Assembly: GCF_035222485.1 (NCBI RefSeq) | Contig: NC_085920.1 | Span: 1,364,001-1,428,000, forward strand | Reading direction: 5' to 3' | Length of the DNA: 64,000 nucleotides | Source: Podospora pseudoanserina | Lineage: Eukaryota; Ascomycota; Sordariomycetes; Sordariales; Podosporaceae | Shown here: in pieces, positions 47,130 to 58,640 of the stretch | Position numbering within the stretch: the first letter of the stretch is position 1 | Layout of the letters: the number at the start of each line of letters is the position of its first letter | Program-made: the position numbers and the translations under genes | Notes under the pieces: model-generated | Seen by the model: only the letters and a program-made list of their open reading frames with translations | What the model was told of the DNA's origin: nothing | The model's database searches: none

Positions 47130-47159
47130 CGTGACGGGTTCACTGAGAAACCCGTCACG
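47130..47159 (+). promoter_or_regulatory. perfect 11-bp inverted repeat in the probable 3' UTR of psr1
   Basis: CGTGACGGGTT (47130-47140) and AACCCGTCACG (47149-47159) are exact reverse complements separated by an 8-nt loop CACTGAGA. In RNA this gives a G/C-rich stem-loop beginning 117 nt after the psr1 stop codon. It could act in 3' UTR stability or end formation; that is inference. Confidence 0.6.
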
Positions 47160-48636
47160 ACCTTTCAGGGGCCTTGTTTAGACCGGCGAGGCAGAAACCA
47201 AACTTGGGGCAGAGAGCCGAACCCTACTTGAAGCGTTTTACTTCGTTTTCTTGAGCTACACTTCTGGTCGCAGGAGGAGGAGGCGGAAGTGGGTAGTCAA
47301 GTGGATGGTCTGGCTCTGTCTCCAAGTTTGCTATACAAAAATCGGGAACGCTTCTTTCTTGGGGTGGTGGAGTTTGTTGGTTATAAGTCCGGGTGACGGT
47401 TTCGACCCAGTGTTTTCTTTTCTCGCGTTTTTTTCTCTTTGTCTTTTTCCTTTTTTTCTCTCTCGCGGAGCGGGGTGGAGAGGGGAATCTGTTGCCGTTG
47501 TTGGGTTTAGCAGGCCAAGCTGGGAAATCGAAGGGAAGAGGGGGGAAGAGAAGAGACCAGCATTGTCAAATATCAAGCCTTTTTTTGGTTGTTTTTTTTT
47601 CTTTTTTTTTTTCTCGCTTTTGGTTTCTTTCTTATGTCAATTTTTCTAAAGAACACCACCACCACACACCAACCACACCAATCAATTGACTATACATAAA
47701 CGAACTGAGATCAAGGGAGAGGGTGTGTTTTGCTGCTCTGCTTCTTTTGTTTCTCACACAGTACACATCTCCAGCCCAGTTCCATATCACGCATACTACA
47801 ACTATACCATCATACTTTAGTACCCTACTTGCTCCTCACTATATTCTGTAGTTGGGATCTGTTGATTCGTCTGATGTAGTTTTGGGTTTTGTCTTCTTGG
47901 GGGGTATTTGTTGCGCATTGTGCTCTTTTTGTTATTATACCTCCACTTGGGTAGCTCGGAGGACGGCTGGTGGGGAGGCATAGAGAGAGCCTCTAGAAAG
48001 AGAGGGAAGGTCAAGGGTCCCTGAGGGGATATATACTGATGAGCAGGACGTGGGGAGCTGGGCATTCTTGTAGGGATAGTGGTTATAAATGAGCTTTGAG
48101 AGGAATATAGTTGGAACTGGCAGCCATGCTTTGCTCTTGTTGATTACTCACATTTCGATCCAGTGCGGTCTACAACCTGAGATGATTCCAACTTGCGATC
48201 CAAGATCACCCACACCAGACACCCACTAGAACTGTATCAGTCAGATTATCTTTAATTCATCACTCTCTCATGTAAGAGCAACTTGAGGTTAAATCCACTG
48301 ATTGACCTTGCACTGGCCTATGCGCCACTCCCCGCCAAGCCCCTGCAGTCCCCACGGTCCCCTGCACTCTTTCCAAACCGTGGCCTCAATTGACGCGCAC
48401 GGGCCAGGCTGTAGCAATTAGGGGACAGATCGGGCGACGTGCTCGCTAGGACAGCTTGGTGCTGTTGCTTGCTGGCCAATTTCACCAACCGCGACAACTT
48501 TTGACTTTCTCTTTTTTCTTCGTCATCAACCACCACCACCACTACTCATCACCACAATCACCGTCGACGCCTTTTCTTTCGGCCTTTTCGACGTTTTCAA
48601 TTGATTTTCTACCAAGTTTAATCCCATACACCACAC

Positions 48637-48652
48637 CACACCACACCACACC
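48637..48652 (+). repeat. CCACA pentamer run in the Sec61-beta leader
   Basis: Tandem CACCA/CCACA units run up to a few bases before the ATG at 48657, giving an unstructured C/A-rich 5' leader. Confidence 0.6.
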
Positions 48653-48656
48653 AACA

Positions 48657-49171
48657 ATGGTACCTCCCTCCCCATCCCCCATCACCACCACCCCCAATGA
48701 AGATGATGACGATACTAAACAAGAAATAGTCCTCCCCCCGCGCCTCCTCCCCCTCCTCTCCCACAGGCGGCCCAGCAGGCGTCGCAACCGGCGCCCGCCC
48801 GTCTTCCCCCCCCCCTCCAGGAGGCGCCCGCACCGCCATCCGCCGCCGTGCTGCTGCCGACCAAAAGGAGAAGATCGCCAATGCCAGACCCAACAGCACC
48901 CGCGCTGCGGGCGCGGGAGGCTCGAGCAGCACCATGCTGAGGCTGTATACCGACGAGAGCCCCGGGCTCAAGGTTGATCCGGTTGTTGTGCTGGTGTTGA
49001 GCTTGGTGTTTATTTTTAGTGTGGTTGCTTTGCATAGTGAGTTTTTTCTTTTTTTGTTCGTATGAGGGGTGGTGGAAGGGGGAACTTGGGACTGGTGTTT
49101 TGGATGTGGGATTTTGGCTGACAACAAGGGGAATAGTTATCGCCAAGATTACGAGGAAATTCTCGAGCTAA
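48657..49171 (+). CDS. SBH1: Sec61 translocon subunit beta (114 aa)
   Basis: Tail-anchored small subunit of the ER protein-conducting channel. Three exons: the ATG alone (48657-48659), 48730-49036 and 49137-49171. Intron 1 (70 nt) begins directly after the start codon (donor GTACCT, branch ATACTAAAC, acceptor AAATAG). Intron 2 is 100 nt (donor GTGAGT, acceptor AATAG). The product starts [18 protein letters not shown], has the conserved [20 protein letters not shown] and [18 protein letters not shown]. One transmembrane helix follows ([20 protein letters not shown]), ending in AKITRKFSS. Reading straight through from the ATG gives an unrelated frame, so splicing is required. The first half of exon 2 uses C-ending codons and the second half G/T-ending ones. 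Confidence 0.95.
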
Positions 49172-50147
49172 TTTCCTGACACCTCACTCGATGACGCCAA
49201 CGATGATCTGAGGATACGAGATGAAGAGGGACGGTGGATCAGCTGGCGGCTTGGGTATCATGAAGACGAAAGGCTCACGGAACAGGGACTCCAAGGGTGG
49301 TGTTTAGGAAGAGAAACATTTCTTAATCCATCATGAGGATTGAAAATCACTGGGCCAAAAAGGGTGGTGAACTTGGGGATGGTGGGTGACAATTTTGTTT
49401 TTGGCGGCGTTCACAACATACATTACATATACCTAGGGAACGCGGGGAAGGGGAGGAAGAGAGAGATAATGGGCCGAACGGATGGTGGGATGGCCAAAAG
49501 GCATCTTGTTTTAGTCTTTTCGTGGATGTGTTTTTTTTTTTTTGCAAATTTGTACAATGTGAATTTGTTTATAAGTGGCTGAATGATGGACCTTGTTCTG
49601 TTGTGAATGCCATTTAGATGATGTTGCTCTTGGCTTGTGGACATGGTTGCTTGTGCTGGGAGATAAGCAGGTTCCATATGAGGCTATCGTTGGGAGAAGC
49701 CTCGGGACAGAATCAATAACGGTGATTGTACAAAGGTATTTATGACGTCCACCAGGTAGAACCCTGAATCCAGAAGCTCACCATGTGATTAATCTGCTCC
49801 TCAAACTGGTCGAATAAATCTTGATCGCTTGAATTGTAAACCCTTGGGTATATATGACTATCTCTCTCTCCCCCTTTCACGCCATTCTCCTCTGTTTCTA
49901 TCCCTACAGCTCCCCGTTTCTTATACACATTCTTTCTTCACTGCTCCCCCCTCACCACCACAAGTATTTGGTTGATACAAAAAGGAAACAAAACAGAGAT
50001 ACAAAATATGTACCCAATCCGCCTTTAACCCCTTAAACACCATAAACCTAACCATCAATAAAACGCCATGATATCACCTAACCCAAAACCAAAACGCCAA
50101 AACTGTGCACTCAGGAGAAATTATTGACAAAACCACAAGCACCCTGC
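49172..50147. other. intergenic between convergent Sec61-beta and Rif1 genes
   Basis: No gene recognised; probable 3' untranslated regions. Confidence 0.6.
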
Positions 50148-53100
50148 TCAGTTACTTCTAGCCCTCTTCTCCGCCTCAATCAACTCCCTCCTCATATCCC
50201 GAAACATATCCTCAATCTCATACACCTCCTCCATCGACAGCTTCGCCGACCTCAGCGTGTCCAACCCCCCTCGAAACATCCTCATGATGGCCTTTGCCCG
50301 GTCTTCTTCTTCCTTGTTGTCTTCCAAATGTCGTTCCCTTTCTTCCGCGCTCGCCTCCACAGTGGAGGCTGGGCTGGTTTCTTTTTCTCGTTGTTGTTCA
50401 TCAAGTTGCATTTCTTCTGCTGCTGGTGGGTGGGTGACAGAATTGGTGGGTTCCTCCTCCTCCTCTTCTTCTTCATCGTCGTCATCAAGACGTTGACTAG
50501 CGCTAAAGGACTCGAGCGCAATCTGGGATTGAACCTCGTCGTCGTCGCTGGTGGGGGGGTCATGATGCAGGTGCTGGTGTTCCATGTCCATGGCTGCTCC
50601 GCTGTCGAGTTCGGGTGAGCCGAGGGCTGTCGTGTTTTCTACAAGAGGAGACACCGGAGGACTTGACAATTCAAGGGAGGAGCTGGGAATCTCCGACATG
50701 GACTGCTCATGCGGGTTTTCCTCGGCCTTCACCTCCGCAGGAGCAGCAACTTGCTGAGGTGCCTGTGTTCGCCGGGGTTGGCTGTCTGGGACCTCGTGCT
50801 CCTCCACCGGCGGCGGCGTCTCGGTGAACTCGAGACGTGTTCTCTTGCTAGGATCCTGCGCTCTGGTAGATCCTCTCTTTCTCTTGCGCGGCCGGCCTCT
50901 TTGTGGTCCCGTTGGCTGCGAGCTAGGGATCGTTTCCAGCTCTGGTGATGCTGCCGAGCTTGACCTGGTGAGTCTTCTGGTGACTGGTGGTATTATAGGG
51001 ATAGATTTGCCGAGTTTCTTGGGGCTATCACCAACCACAATGCACTCCCGAGGGGCCGCCTTAGGCCCCGTGTAGTCGGGGGAGGCAGATGATTGGTGAT
51101 ATTCTTGCCTGTCCACTTGCGCATTGTCCAATTCAACCACCAATCGGAGCAGACTTCTCTCGTCGAGTTCGCTGATTTCAAACGAGGTGTTATCTGCATT
51201 GCTGCGTTGGCTCGTTGCCGGGGCAGTCAACTGAGCTGGCCCTGCGGACCGCCTTGCTCGGCTAAGGCTCGTCGGAAGAAGACCTGAGCGTGCGTCCACA
51301 AAAACTTCATCCGATTTAGGCTCGGGATTTTGACGAGCAGGACCTTGCACGGCCTGGGGCGGTGTTGAGTGTCGTTCCTGCTCAGTCGGTCCCGGAAGCT
51401 GGGACCCATTGGTAGAGTCAACGTCCATGTGATCACCATCCTCCCCTGGCAGCCGTGCCTCCTCCTTTTCTTCTCCAGCGACGGACTTTTGAGGAGAAAG
51501 GGTGGGAAGTGATACCACGGTGACAAAACCACTTTGACCTGATGGATCGGGGACAGCATGGCGGGAAGGAAGAGGTGACCCTGAGATTGGCGAGGAAGAG
51601 AACTGCCACTCCTCAAGCAAACTGTGACTAGCAGACCTTGACCTTATCTCAGCAGCTAGCGGATTGCGTCTCGGTTCTGGAGGTGATGAAGGCGGATCAG
51701 TCATGTCGTGTCCCGGAATCATCAACGGCTGCCCTCGGCGTGGGGTCGGCGTTGACGAGACATACTCATCAAACCGAGCATCTGGCTGAGGGGTGGCCGC
51801 TTGGGGTGTTGTGATCTTCTCTGGAGCCCGAGATGTCCCTTCCTCGGTTGTTTTGGCATGTCTCCTTGACCTGCCTGGGCTCGACCTGATCTCAGGGAAA
51901 AGAGCAGCGTTCTCTTTCTGTCGTTCGCGCACTTCCTTCTGTCTTTCAGTCAATGCCTGTGACTCGAGTGCATTCATCTCCGTAGCGGCAGGGCCAATGG
52001 CTGCAAATTGGATCTGTGAATCATCGTGTCTAAGCTTTGGCGCTGCTTTCCGACGATTGGCAGCAGCCAGCTTTCTGACAGGTGATGTGTCGACACGGCG
52101 CTTGGTCGACGGGGTAAGCCGAGTAGACGCTGGTGATCTCGCTGGTGACGAGGTTGCCCGCGGAGTTCCGCGTCGGCTGCTAGATCGAGTGGACATCCTC
52201 GGCAGGCTGAAGTCCTCGGACGACTCAGTAAACAGCATTTGCTGCTGGCCTGCAAACTGGGAGCTGACAGTTTCGAGACCTGGCAAAACAATGTCGGTAT
52301 GAAGTTGCATCTGGATGAGTGATGCTTTGAGGTCCTCTGGATACTCCAGATGCCCAACCTTCTCAAACAGCCTATTCCACAAAGAAACGGCAGAGTTGAC
52401 AATGGACCGATGACTAGAAGCAAAAGACGCGCAGAAGAACCGCTCAAGAAAGTCGAGTTGCTGAGCTGGCTGCTCGATCTCAGTGATCAACGAGGCTAGT
52501 TTATCCCAGAGGGTTTTGGTCTACTCATTGTTAGGAACATAGCAACAAAGTACCGGGGTGTGTGTACTCACTGCAGCAGAGACAGAAGCAGTCTGACTGC
52601 TAAGCTGTCGATTGCTGTCCTGAAGCCAGGGGATGATACCATCCTGGAGAGTGGCCAATGTTCTCAGGAACAACTGGCGATTACACCTGTCAAAGAAGCC
52701 ACCAACTTCCTTGAGAAGATGGATAATCGGATCGGTATCGGTGGTGTCAAATGTGGTATACCTGTTTACCAAAGCTTCGCTGGCAGCCTTGTAGAGGTTG
52801 TCAAACGTGTCAAAAGAGGAAGAACGAGATCCAGCAAGAGCAGTACCCCAAAGACGCCGCCGGGCTGCATCCACAGCTTGCCGGTCCCGTGGCTGTGTTG
52901 CAACGGAGATGAGTTCAGCCACGCATCTCATAGTATTCGGGAGCAACGCGCCTCCAGTTCCCCCGAGAGTGATCTGGTCCATCAAAGCCTTGGATAGGGG
53001 CTCAATGATAACTATCGCTGCTCCTGCATCTCCAGTCTCTTCTCGTACTCTTTCGAATAGCGCATAGAACAAAGACTCCCAAGGCTTCCAGGGGAGGCTC

Positions 53101-55505
53101 GGAGTCGACCTGATGCCGCGTTCGAGTACCTTGACAATGTCACGGTATTCATTGCCAACCGGAGTATCAGTCCCAGATCCTGTTGAGTGGTGACTGTGGT
53201 GTTGTGGATCGAGCCAAGGAGTGATCTGCTCAGCAACAAGCAGCCACGTTCCCCAAGGGCGAGGTGTCTCTTGGGGAATGGTTGCAAGGAGATCTTGTGC
53301 CAGGTCCATCTTTGCCTTGTCGGCCTTTGAGGCGAAGAAAGGGGCAAAAATTTGACCAAGGAAATCCGCATAATCCTGATCGTCCAATACACCAGGTGGG
53401 AGTGTTGACAAGTTAGAGAAGAGCGTGTAGAGAGGGGCCTTCAAGGCCCCTTGAGCTTTGCTGGGCTTCTCGGTAAACGGTAATGACCCCAGAGAGTTGA
53501 ACATAAGCTTCAAGTACGATTGTGCAGCGAGAAGGAACTCTGGTCCCTTCCCCTCAGGAACCCCCTGCTTCCACACGGTTTGCAGAATATTAAAAGATTC
53601 TGTAACAAAGCTGGTGGTATCCTTTGATACCTTGATCTCCTTAGCCGCGGCAGAAGCAACAGTAACCACCAAAGTCTCCCAAAGCTTGTATGTCGTGGTG
53701 TTCGTTTGGGCGAGAGCAATGAAGTTTCGCTCAAGAATGTTTCCTATCAGAGGAAAGACCCTCCCAACACTGTGTCGGACCCATTTCGAATCAAGAGGCG
53801 GAAGTTCGCTCGGCTTCAGATGTGTATTGTCCTGAATGCGGTCTTCCTTCCATCTCCGCGGCGTCGTGCTGTCAAACAGTCCAGCGAGGATGGCAGTGGC
53901 TTGCTGAAGGTTGTCGGCGGCAGCTTCGGAGGCCGGGTCGAGAAGCTTCTCAACGATAGGCTTGACACTACAATCCCAGTATCGATCCAGAAGTGTTGTG
54001 TTGGTGTTCGGTTTGAACGTGTAGTACAGGAGATTGCAGATGGACCCAAACACTGCCTGCCGCAACTCCTCGGTCATCTTTCCAGGACCCTTTCTCCCCA
54101 ACTGCCCTGTCAGGGGCGTGACCAGCGTCGAGATGTTCTTGTTAAACGACCGATCGTCGGTTTGTACAAAGTAAACAAGACGGTTCCAGCCACGGTTGGC
54201 GGCGATCTTGGTGGCAAAGTCGGTGCTGTTGAAACAGCCCTGAATGAGAAGAAGCCAGGAGCGCGAATGCTCCCACTTTTCTAGAGGAATGCGAAGCAGT
54301 AGTAGGACCGCACTCCAGATATCTGGAACCACTACAGAGTCTTGTTTCTCCTTGAACATAGCCTGGAGCCTCTCATAGTAGTACTGGATATACTTTTGGT
54401 CCCCAGAACTGGTATTGAAAATCTCAACAACTTTTCTCGATAACGCCTTGTCGTGTCCGATAGTAAAGGCCAGTTCGAGACCAAAAGAGATAGCCGATGA
54501 TCGAATTTCCTTCAGATTACTGAGCATATCGGTAAATAGATCCATCAGCCAGTCTGAATGAACTACCATGTATTGCCTCGATTGCTTGACCAGCTTCCGG
54601 TAAATGAAGATGCGGGACAGGACGATGCTCTTGCCTGTAAGATATTCCTCGATCCGGCGCAATGATGCCACTATTCTCCCAACTCTTTCTGCCGTGATGA
54701 CTTTTGCTGGGAAGTTTTGCACGGACAAAACTTGCATAAGACGGCGGGCGATATCCTTGGGAGTGTCAGGGTCCTCGAAGGACCGAATGCAGTGGTCGAC
54801 AATGAAAATGCCAAAATCATTGCTTATGGACGAGGCTATCGCGGGAAAGTGAAGAAATGTGATGAGCATATTGAGGGCGTGGTTCACAAGTATCGAGTCC
54901 AGAGCAGATTCCGAGGTCCTAGAGACAATATCTCTCTGAATAAACTGCATGAAAAGCCCCATTTTCTCTTGCAACGCCACGCGGTCTGGTAGGTTATTCG
55001 ATGTCTTGAGGGCCCGGGTCAACATCTCGTATGAATCCACCTTCGACTCGCGGTCGCCTCCGGCCAGTTGCTGGATTGTGGATTCGAGCATGGCGGCAAG
55101 GTTGACTTTCGGGTTGGATGGATCGCAGGGGTTGCTGCTGGATGGGTCGAGAAGGTTTGGGGCGTGGTTTGTGATTTTAAGAATCGATTTGATGGGCTTG
55201 GACGCACTTCGAGGGAGGGAAACCGGCGTAGGATGTTGCTTCACTGCACCCCCTTCCCCGTAGACGGGAGCCTCCTTATATTCGGTTTGGGCGGAGAACC
55301 CAACCTTCTTGCGGCGGCGCGAGGTCGAGTTCGTTGTGGTAGAGGAGCTTGGGGACTGATGTCCCGGTGGAGTGTGGACGGACTGGAGGGAGCCAAGAGT
55401 ATGGTTGAATGGGACGGAAGGCTCATGGTGTGTTTCTCTCGGGGGAGTTGGGGGTCGTGGTGGCAGAATACTGAGGGCGGTAGACAGGATGGCAGGAGAT
55501 GACAT
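50148..55505 (-). CDS. RIF1: Rif1-type telomere and replication-timing regulator (1768 aa)
   Basis: Chromatin protein that recruits protein phosphatase 1 to late origins and telomeres. Two exons, 55505-52572 and 52520-50148, separated by a 51-nt intron (donor GTGAGT, branch TTCCTAACAA, acceptor GAGTAG), join in phase 0 as ...SVSAA-TKTLWDKLASL. The start MSSPAILSTALSILPPRPPT was chosen as the first ATG before conserved sequence. Residues from about 130 to over 900 are the HEAT-like Rif1_N domain (for example VDSYEMLTRALK, IYRKLVKQSRQYMVVHSDWL, GNILERNFIALAQTNT). Two PP1-docking motifs precede it: KKVGF (66-70, RVxF type) and SILK (107-110). The C-terminal 700 residues are disordered, Ser/Pro/Glu-rich and basic, and end in a helical segment. 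It shares an 870-bp upstream region with ric8. Confidence 0.92.
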
Positions 55506-56375
55506 GTTCGGCGGATCGAACTGTCGAGAGAGGCTCTGCGCCGAGAGCGATGGAGAGAAACCCAAAGACCCAGAAACCCAAAGACCTGGCGACCCGTCAC
55601 CTGAATACCGAAGACTGACAAAATGGCAGACACATTTAGAAAACAGAACTGGCGATGGCGGCGATGAAAAGGCGGCCCAGCAACAAAAAGACGGTAAGGA
55701 GCGTGATGTCGGCTTTGGTCGTACAGCAAATGTGTCTATGTGGTTGAGCCGCTGGAAGACCTTGGGCAATTAAGACTTTTAACGCGGTCGCGCCATGTCT
55801 CCCCTGGTCCTTGGACGCGTCAGGTCGCGACTGCACTTTGTCAAAGGTGACAGCCCCACATTCAGCCCCCATCGTTTCTGGGGATGCATCTCTCCAACAG
55901 GTACTTGTACCATGTAACAATTGAACTTGATGAAAAGATCATACATTCCACTGCGGGTTTCCACATTGTTGGAAATTAATTGCATCTGGTCTAGAGTCTC
56001 CATTCATCAATACAAAACTTGAACAAGGCCGGCTTGGAGGGTCTAGTCAGTGTTTTCCCAGCGACGGCTATGTATGTATCTATGTACCTTGTACTTGACA
56101 GTTGCCTTTGAAATAGCCCCACCCAGTTGTCGCCGACGCTCTTTCACTTTCAGACCGCCAGTATGGGCATCTTGGAATCCGGTATAAACCATTCATGAGT
56201 AAAGCTTGCTTCCACTTTCTTCCTATATTTTATTGCCGCATCTCAAGTTACACGCCAGCACAAATTCTCGTCAGCCAGGCCATCTTTTAAAGTGGGGTAC
56301 CCAGCTTTTGGAGTGGTTCTTTATTGTTGCAACAACCCATCCTAGAATCAAATCTCCAACTTTATCACAGTCGCT
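55506..56375. promoter_or_regulatory. shared upstream region of Rif1 (-) and ric8 (+)
   Basis: Non-coding, about 870 bp between divergent start codons. The open frame running into it from the Rif1 side lacks conservation and is probably leader sequence. Confidence 0.5.
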
Positions 56376-57918
56376 ATGGCACAATCTGCTTCTTTCGGAA
56401 GACTTACAGGGCCTGGTAAGGGAAACTCTGGGCTGCTACTTGATGAACGCAAGGGCTAAGATTCCGGTAGCTAAACTAGATGCTGTGAAGCAGCTTTTGG
56501 GGTCGTTGACAGAGGATCTTGAGACCAGCTCTCTAGCACCTCAACGTTGGTTTATCTTCCCAGCGGCTCTTGAGATTGCCTCTAACAAGTTTGAAATAGG
56601 ACGAGAGTCGATCCTTGAGGAGCTGAAGATATATGGCCGGGACCCCAACTGTGCAGATCCTATCTTTACCAAGGAAGGCATCAAGACGCTAGTCAGACAT
56701 GCTTTTGACAGTACGTCAGTCAACACCTCGCGCGGCGCCCTCAGGATACTTTGCAATGCTCTTCTTCTTGAACCAGAGACGCGACAAAGATTCGTCGACA
56801 CTGGATATGCGGCCAAAGCAAGTGAGAAGCTGAAGGAGGATAACTCCGACGATGAGTTTCTTGTGGCTAGGCTGCTTCTTATCTCCACATACAACACCAA
56901 TATCGACCTCCCCAAGCTCATTACACAGCACGGCCTGGCGGACTCCATAGCCAATCACCTCGCGAGGCATGCCAAACGACTTTCCTCGACAAACAGATCG
57001 ACCACTGCAAATCCTATGGATCCAATGGCCCTAGAAGAAACCCTCAAACTTACCTTCAACGTCAGCCAATTCTCTCCTAATCACCTCGCCTCTTTCGAAC
57101 CAGCAATTCCTCATATTATCACTATCCTGTGTAGTCTTGACCTACCTTCCCCCCACACCAAGACCCCTCTTGGACCGCCGTTTGGACCCGCAGTCAACGC
57201 CGTCCTAAACCTGGACCTCTCAACCCCAACCGCGAAGGAGTACCTCTACCCCGACAGCTCACCATCCAGCTTCTCAGACCGCCTCATTAAGCTCCTCTCG
57301 CTCTCTATCAAGGCCTACAAGAACCCAGATCTCGAGCAAATCGTCACTCCTCTGGTCTGCGCCCTCTCCCTGGTCTACGAGCATGCCCCGGCCTCCGTCA
57401 AGCAGTCCATTAAGTCTGCTCTCCTGCCAACAGAGAAAGATCGCGAAGACGCCCTCGGCAAGGCTGACACCTTGCAGGGCCACCTCTTGAAGAACTGGTC
57501 CAACCCCGAAGCTCCAGAGCTAGGCAAAGCGATTGCACACTTGTATTTTGACTTGTCGAATAGGAACCCGCACAAATTTGTCAAGAATGTTGGTTATGGA
57601 TATGCTTCTGGTTTCTTGTTCCAGAACAACATCAGCTTCACCCCGGAGGAGCTCAACAAGGGCGGCGAGACTGAAGTGGAAGGCGAGGATGGCGTGAGGG
57701 AGATCAAGAGGCCGATCAACCCCATCACTGGGCAGTTCTTGGATACGGAAAGGGTATCTGAGCTGCCAGAGATGACGGATGAGGAGAAGGAGAGGGAAGC
57801 GGAGAGGTTATTTGTTTTGTTTGAAAGGCTTAAGCAGACCGGCATCATCGATGTGCAGAATCCCGTGGAGCAGGCCATGCGGGAGGGACGGTTCGAGGAG
57901 CTCCCTGACGACAAATAG
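56376..57918 (+). CDS. ric8: Ric8/synembryn, G-alpha chaperone and exchange factor (495 aa)
   Basis: Cytosolic armadillo-type protein that folds and activates heterotrimeric G-alpha subunits; in Neurospora RIC8 is needed for polar growth and development. The best model has exon 1 at 56376-56415 (MAQSASFGRLTGP) and a 55-nt intron (56416-56470; donor GTAAGG, branch GGCTAAG, acceptor GGTAG). Exon 2 runs to 57918, giving ...GPAKLDAVKQLLGSLTEDL, the expected family N-terminus. An unspliced start at 56443 (MNARAKIPVAKLDAV) is the alternative. Family signatures include ELKIYGRDPNCADPIFTKEG, ALRILCNALLLEPETRQRFV, ATPLVCALS-like helices, the strongly conserved NPHKFVKNVGYGYASGFLF and NPITGQFLDTE. The last 60 residues are charged (EEKEREAERLFVLFERLKQT). 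No catalytic motif is expected. Confidence 0.93.
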
Positions 57919-58640
57919 TATGGGTGCTTTTGGAGTAGCTTTGCTGTGAAGAGGGGAACGGGGGATAGTTCAGGTGGCAAGCAACCTCATCTCGGGATGA
58001 CGGTTGTTGACGGCGACACTATCCACAGCTGGCACTGGTTTCAGACATATCTGTTTATTCGTCGACGAGCAGGAGCATTACCTAGGCAACCACGATACCT
58101 GAAACCGAAGCTTATAAGATCCAGATTGGTTCCATGTAATAACAAAACAGGACGTATGGTCTAGTGTTAAGACGTCTCGGCTGCAAAATGTTCGTTGCCT
58201 TGAAACTGTTACAATGATATGACAGGTGAACGGGTTCGAATGATACAATGCTCCCTGAGAACGTCCCGGGTTCGAACCCCGATACGTTCAATTCCTTTTG
58301 GCTTTTTGGATGATCTGCTACATTTGCTCCTTCCTGCTCTTGCACTCCGGCCCTTCCCTTCCGGCTGTGGTCAAGGAAGGAGCCCGGGCTTGGCACAATA
58401 AAGTGGGTCTCCGGTTCCGAAGAGTGTGGAGCTCCTCCCTCGGGGAAACTGGTGATTTCATGACGTTGCACTTTTCCGTCGCGTTCAAATTACTTTCAAC
58501 TTTCCAGCCCAACAGCTCTTTTTTTGACAGCTGCAGCTTGCGAAGACTACAACGCACTACTCTTCTCTTCTTACTTCATACGGTCATTTCAGGCGATAGT
58601 TTATTCATTGGTTTATTGGTTATTTCTTCAGTACAACAAA
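57919..58640. other. intergenic between ric8 and the MPDU1 homologue
   Basis: Contains the tRNA-like locus at 58150-58290. No protein-coding gene is recognised. Confidence 0.6.
58150..58290 (+). pseudogene. tRNA-like locus, degenerate or intron-bearing
   Basis: The ends pair as a tRNA acceptor stem: GGACGTA (58150-58156) with TACGTTC (58283-58289), followed by A at 58290. T8 and a D-arm GTCT/AGAC (58159-58173) follow, and a T-arm centred on GGGTTCGAACC (58268-58278). The span of 141 nt is about 67 nt too long. The D-loop lacks one of the two invariant G residues, and the T-stem has a C-A mismatch. The anticodon arm is ambiguous: loop CTGCAAA would read Cys (GCA), but pairing of TCTCG with TGAGA gives a C at position 33. 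A second B-box, GGGTTCGAA at 58232-58240, sits inside, followed by GATAC as in the true 3' end. This suggests a decayed duplication of the 3' half. More likely a pseudogene than a working gene. Confidence 0.5.

Larger units (their letters stand above)
47014..48656. other. intergenic between the Psr1-type and Sec61-beta genes
   Basis: Contains the hairpin at 47130-47159 and T-rich runs at 47580-47615. Just before the Sec61-beta start codon lies a run of CCACA units. No gene recognised. Confidence 0.6.
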
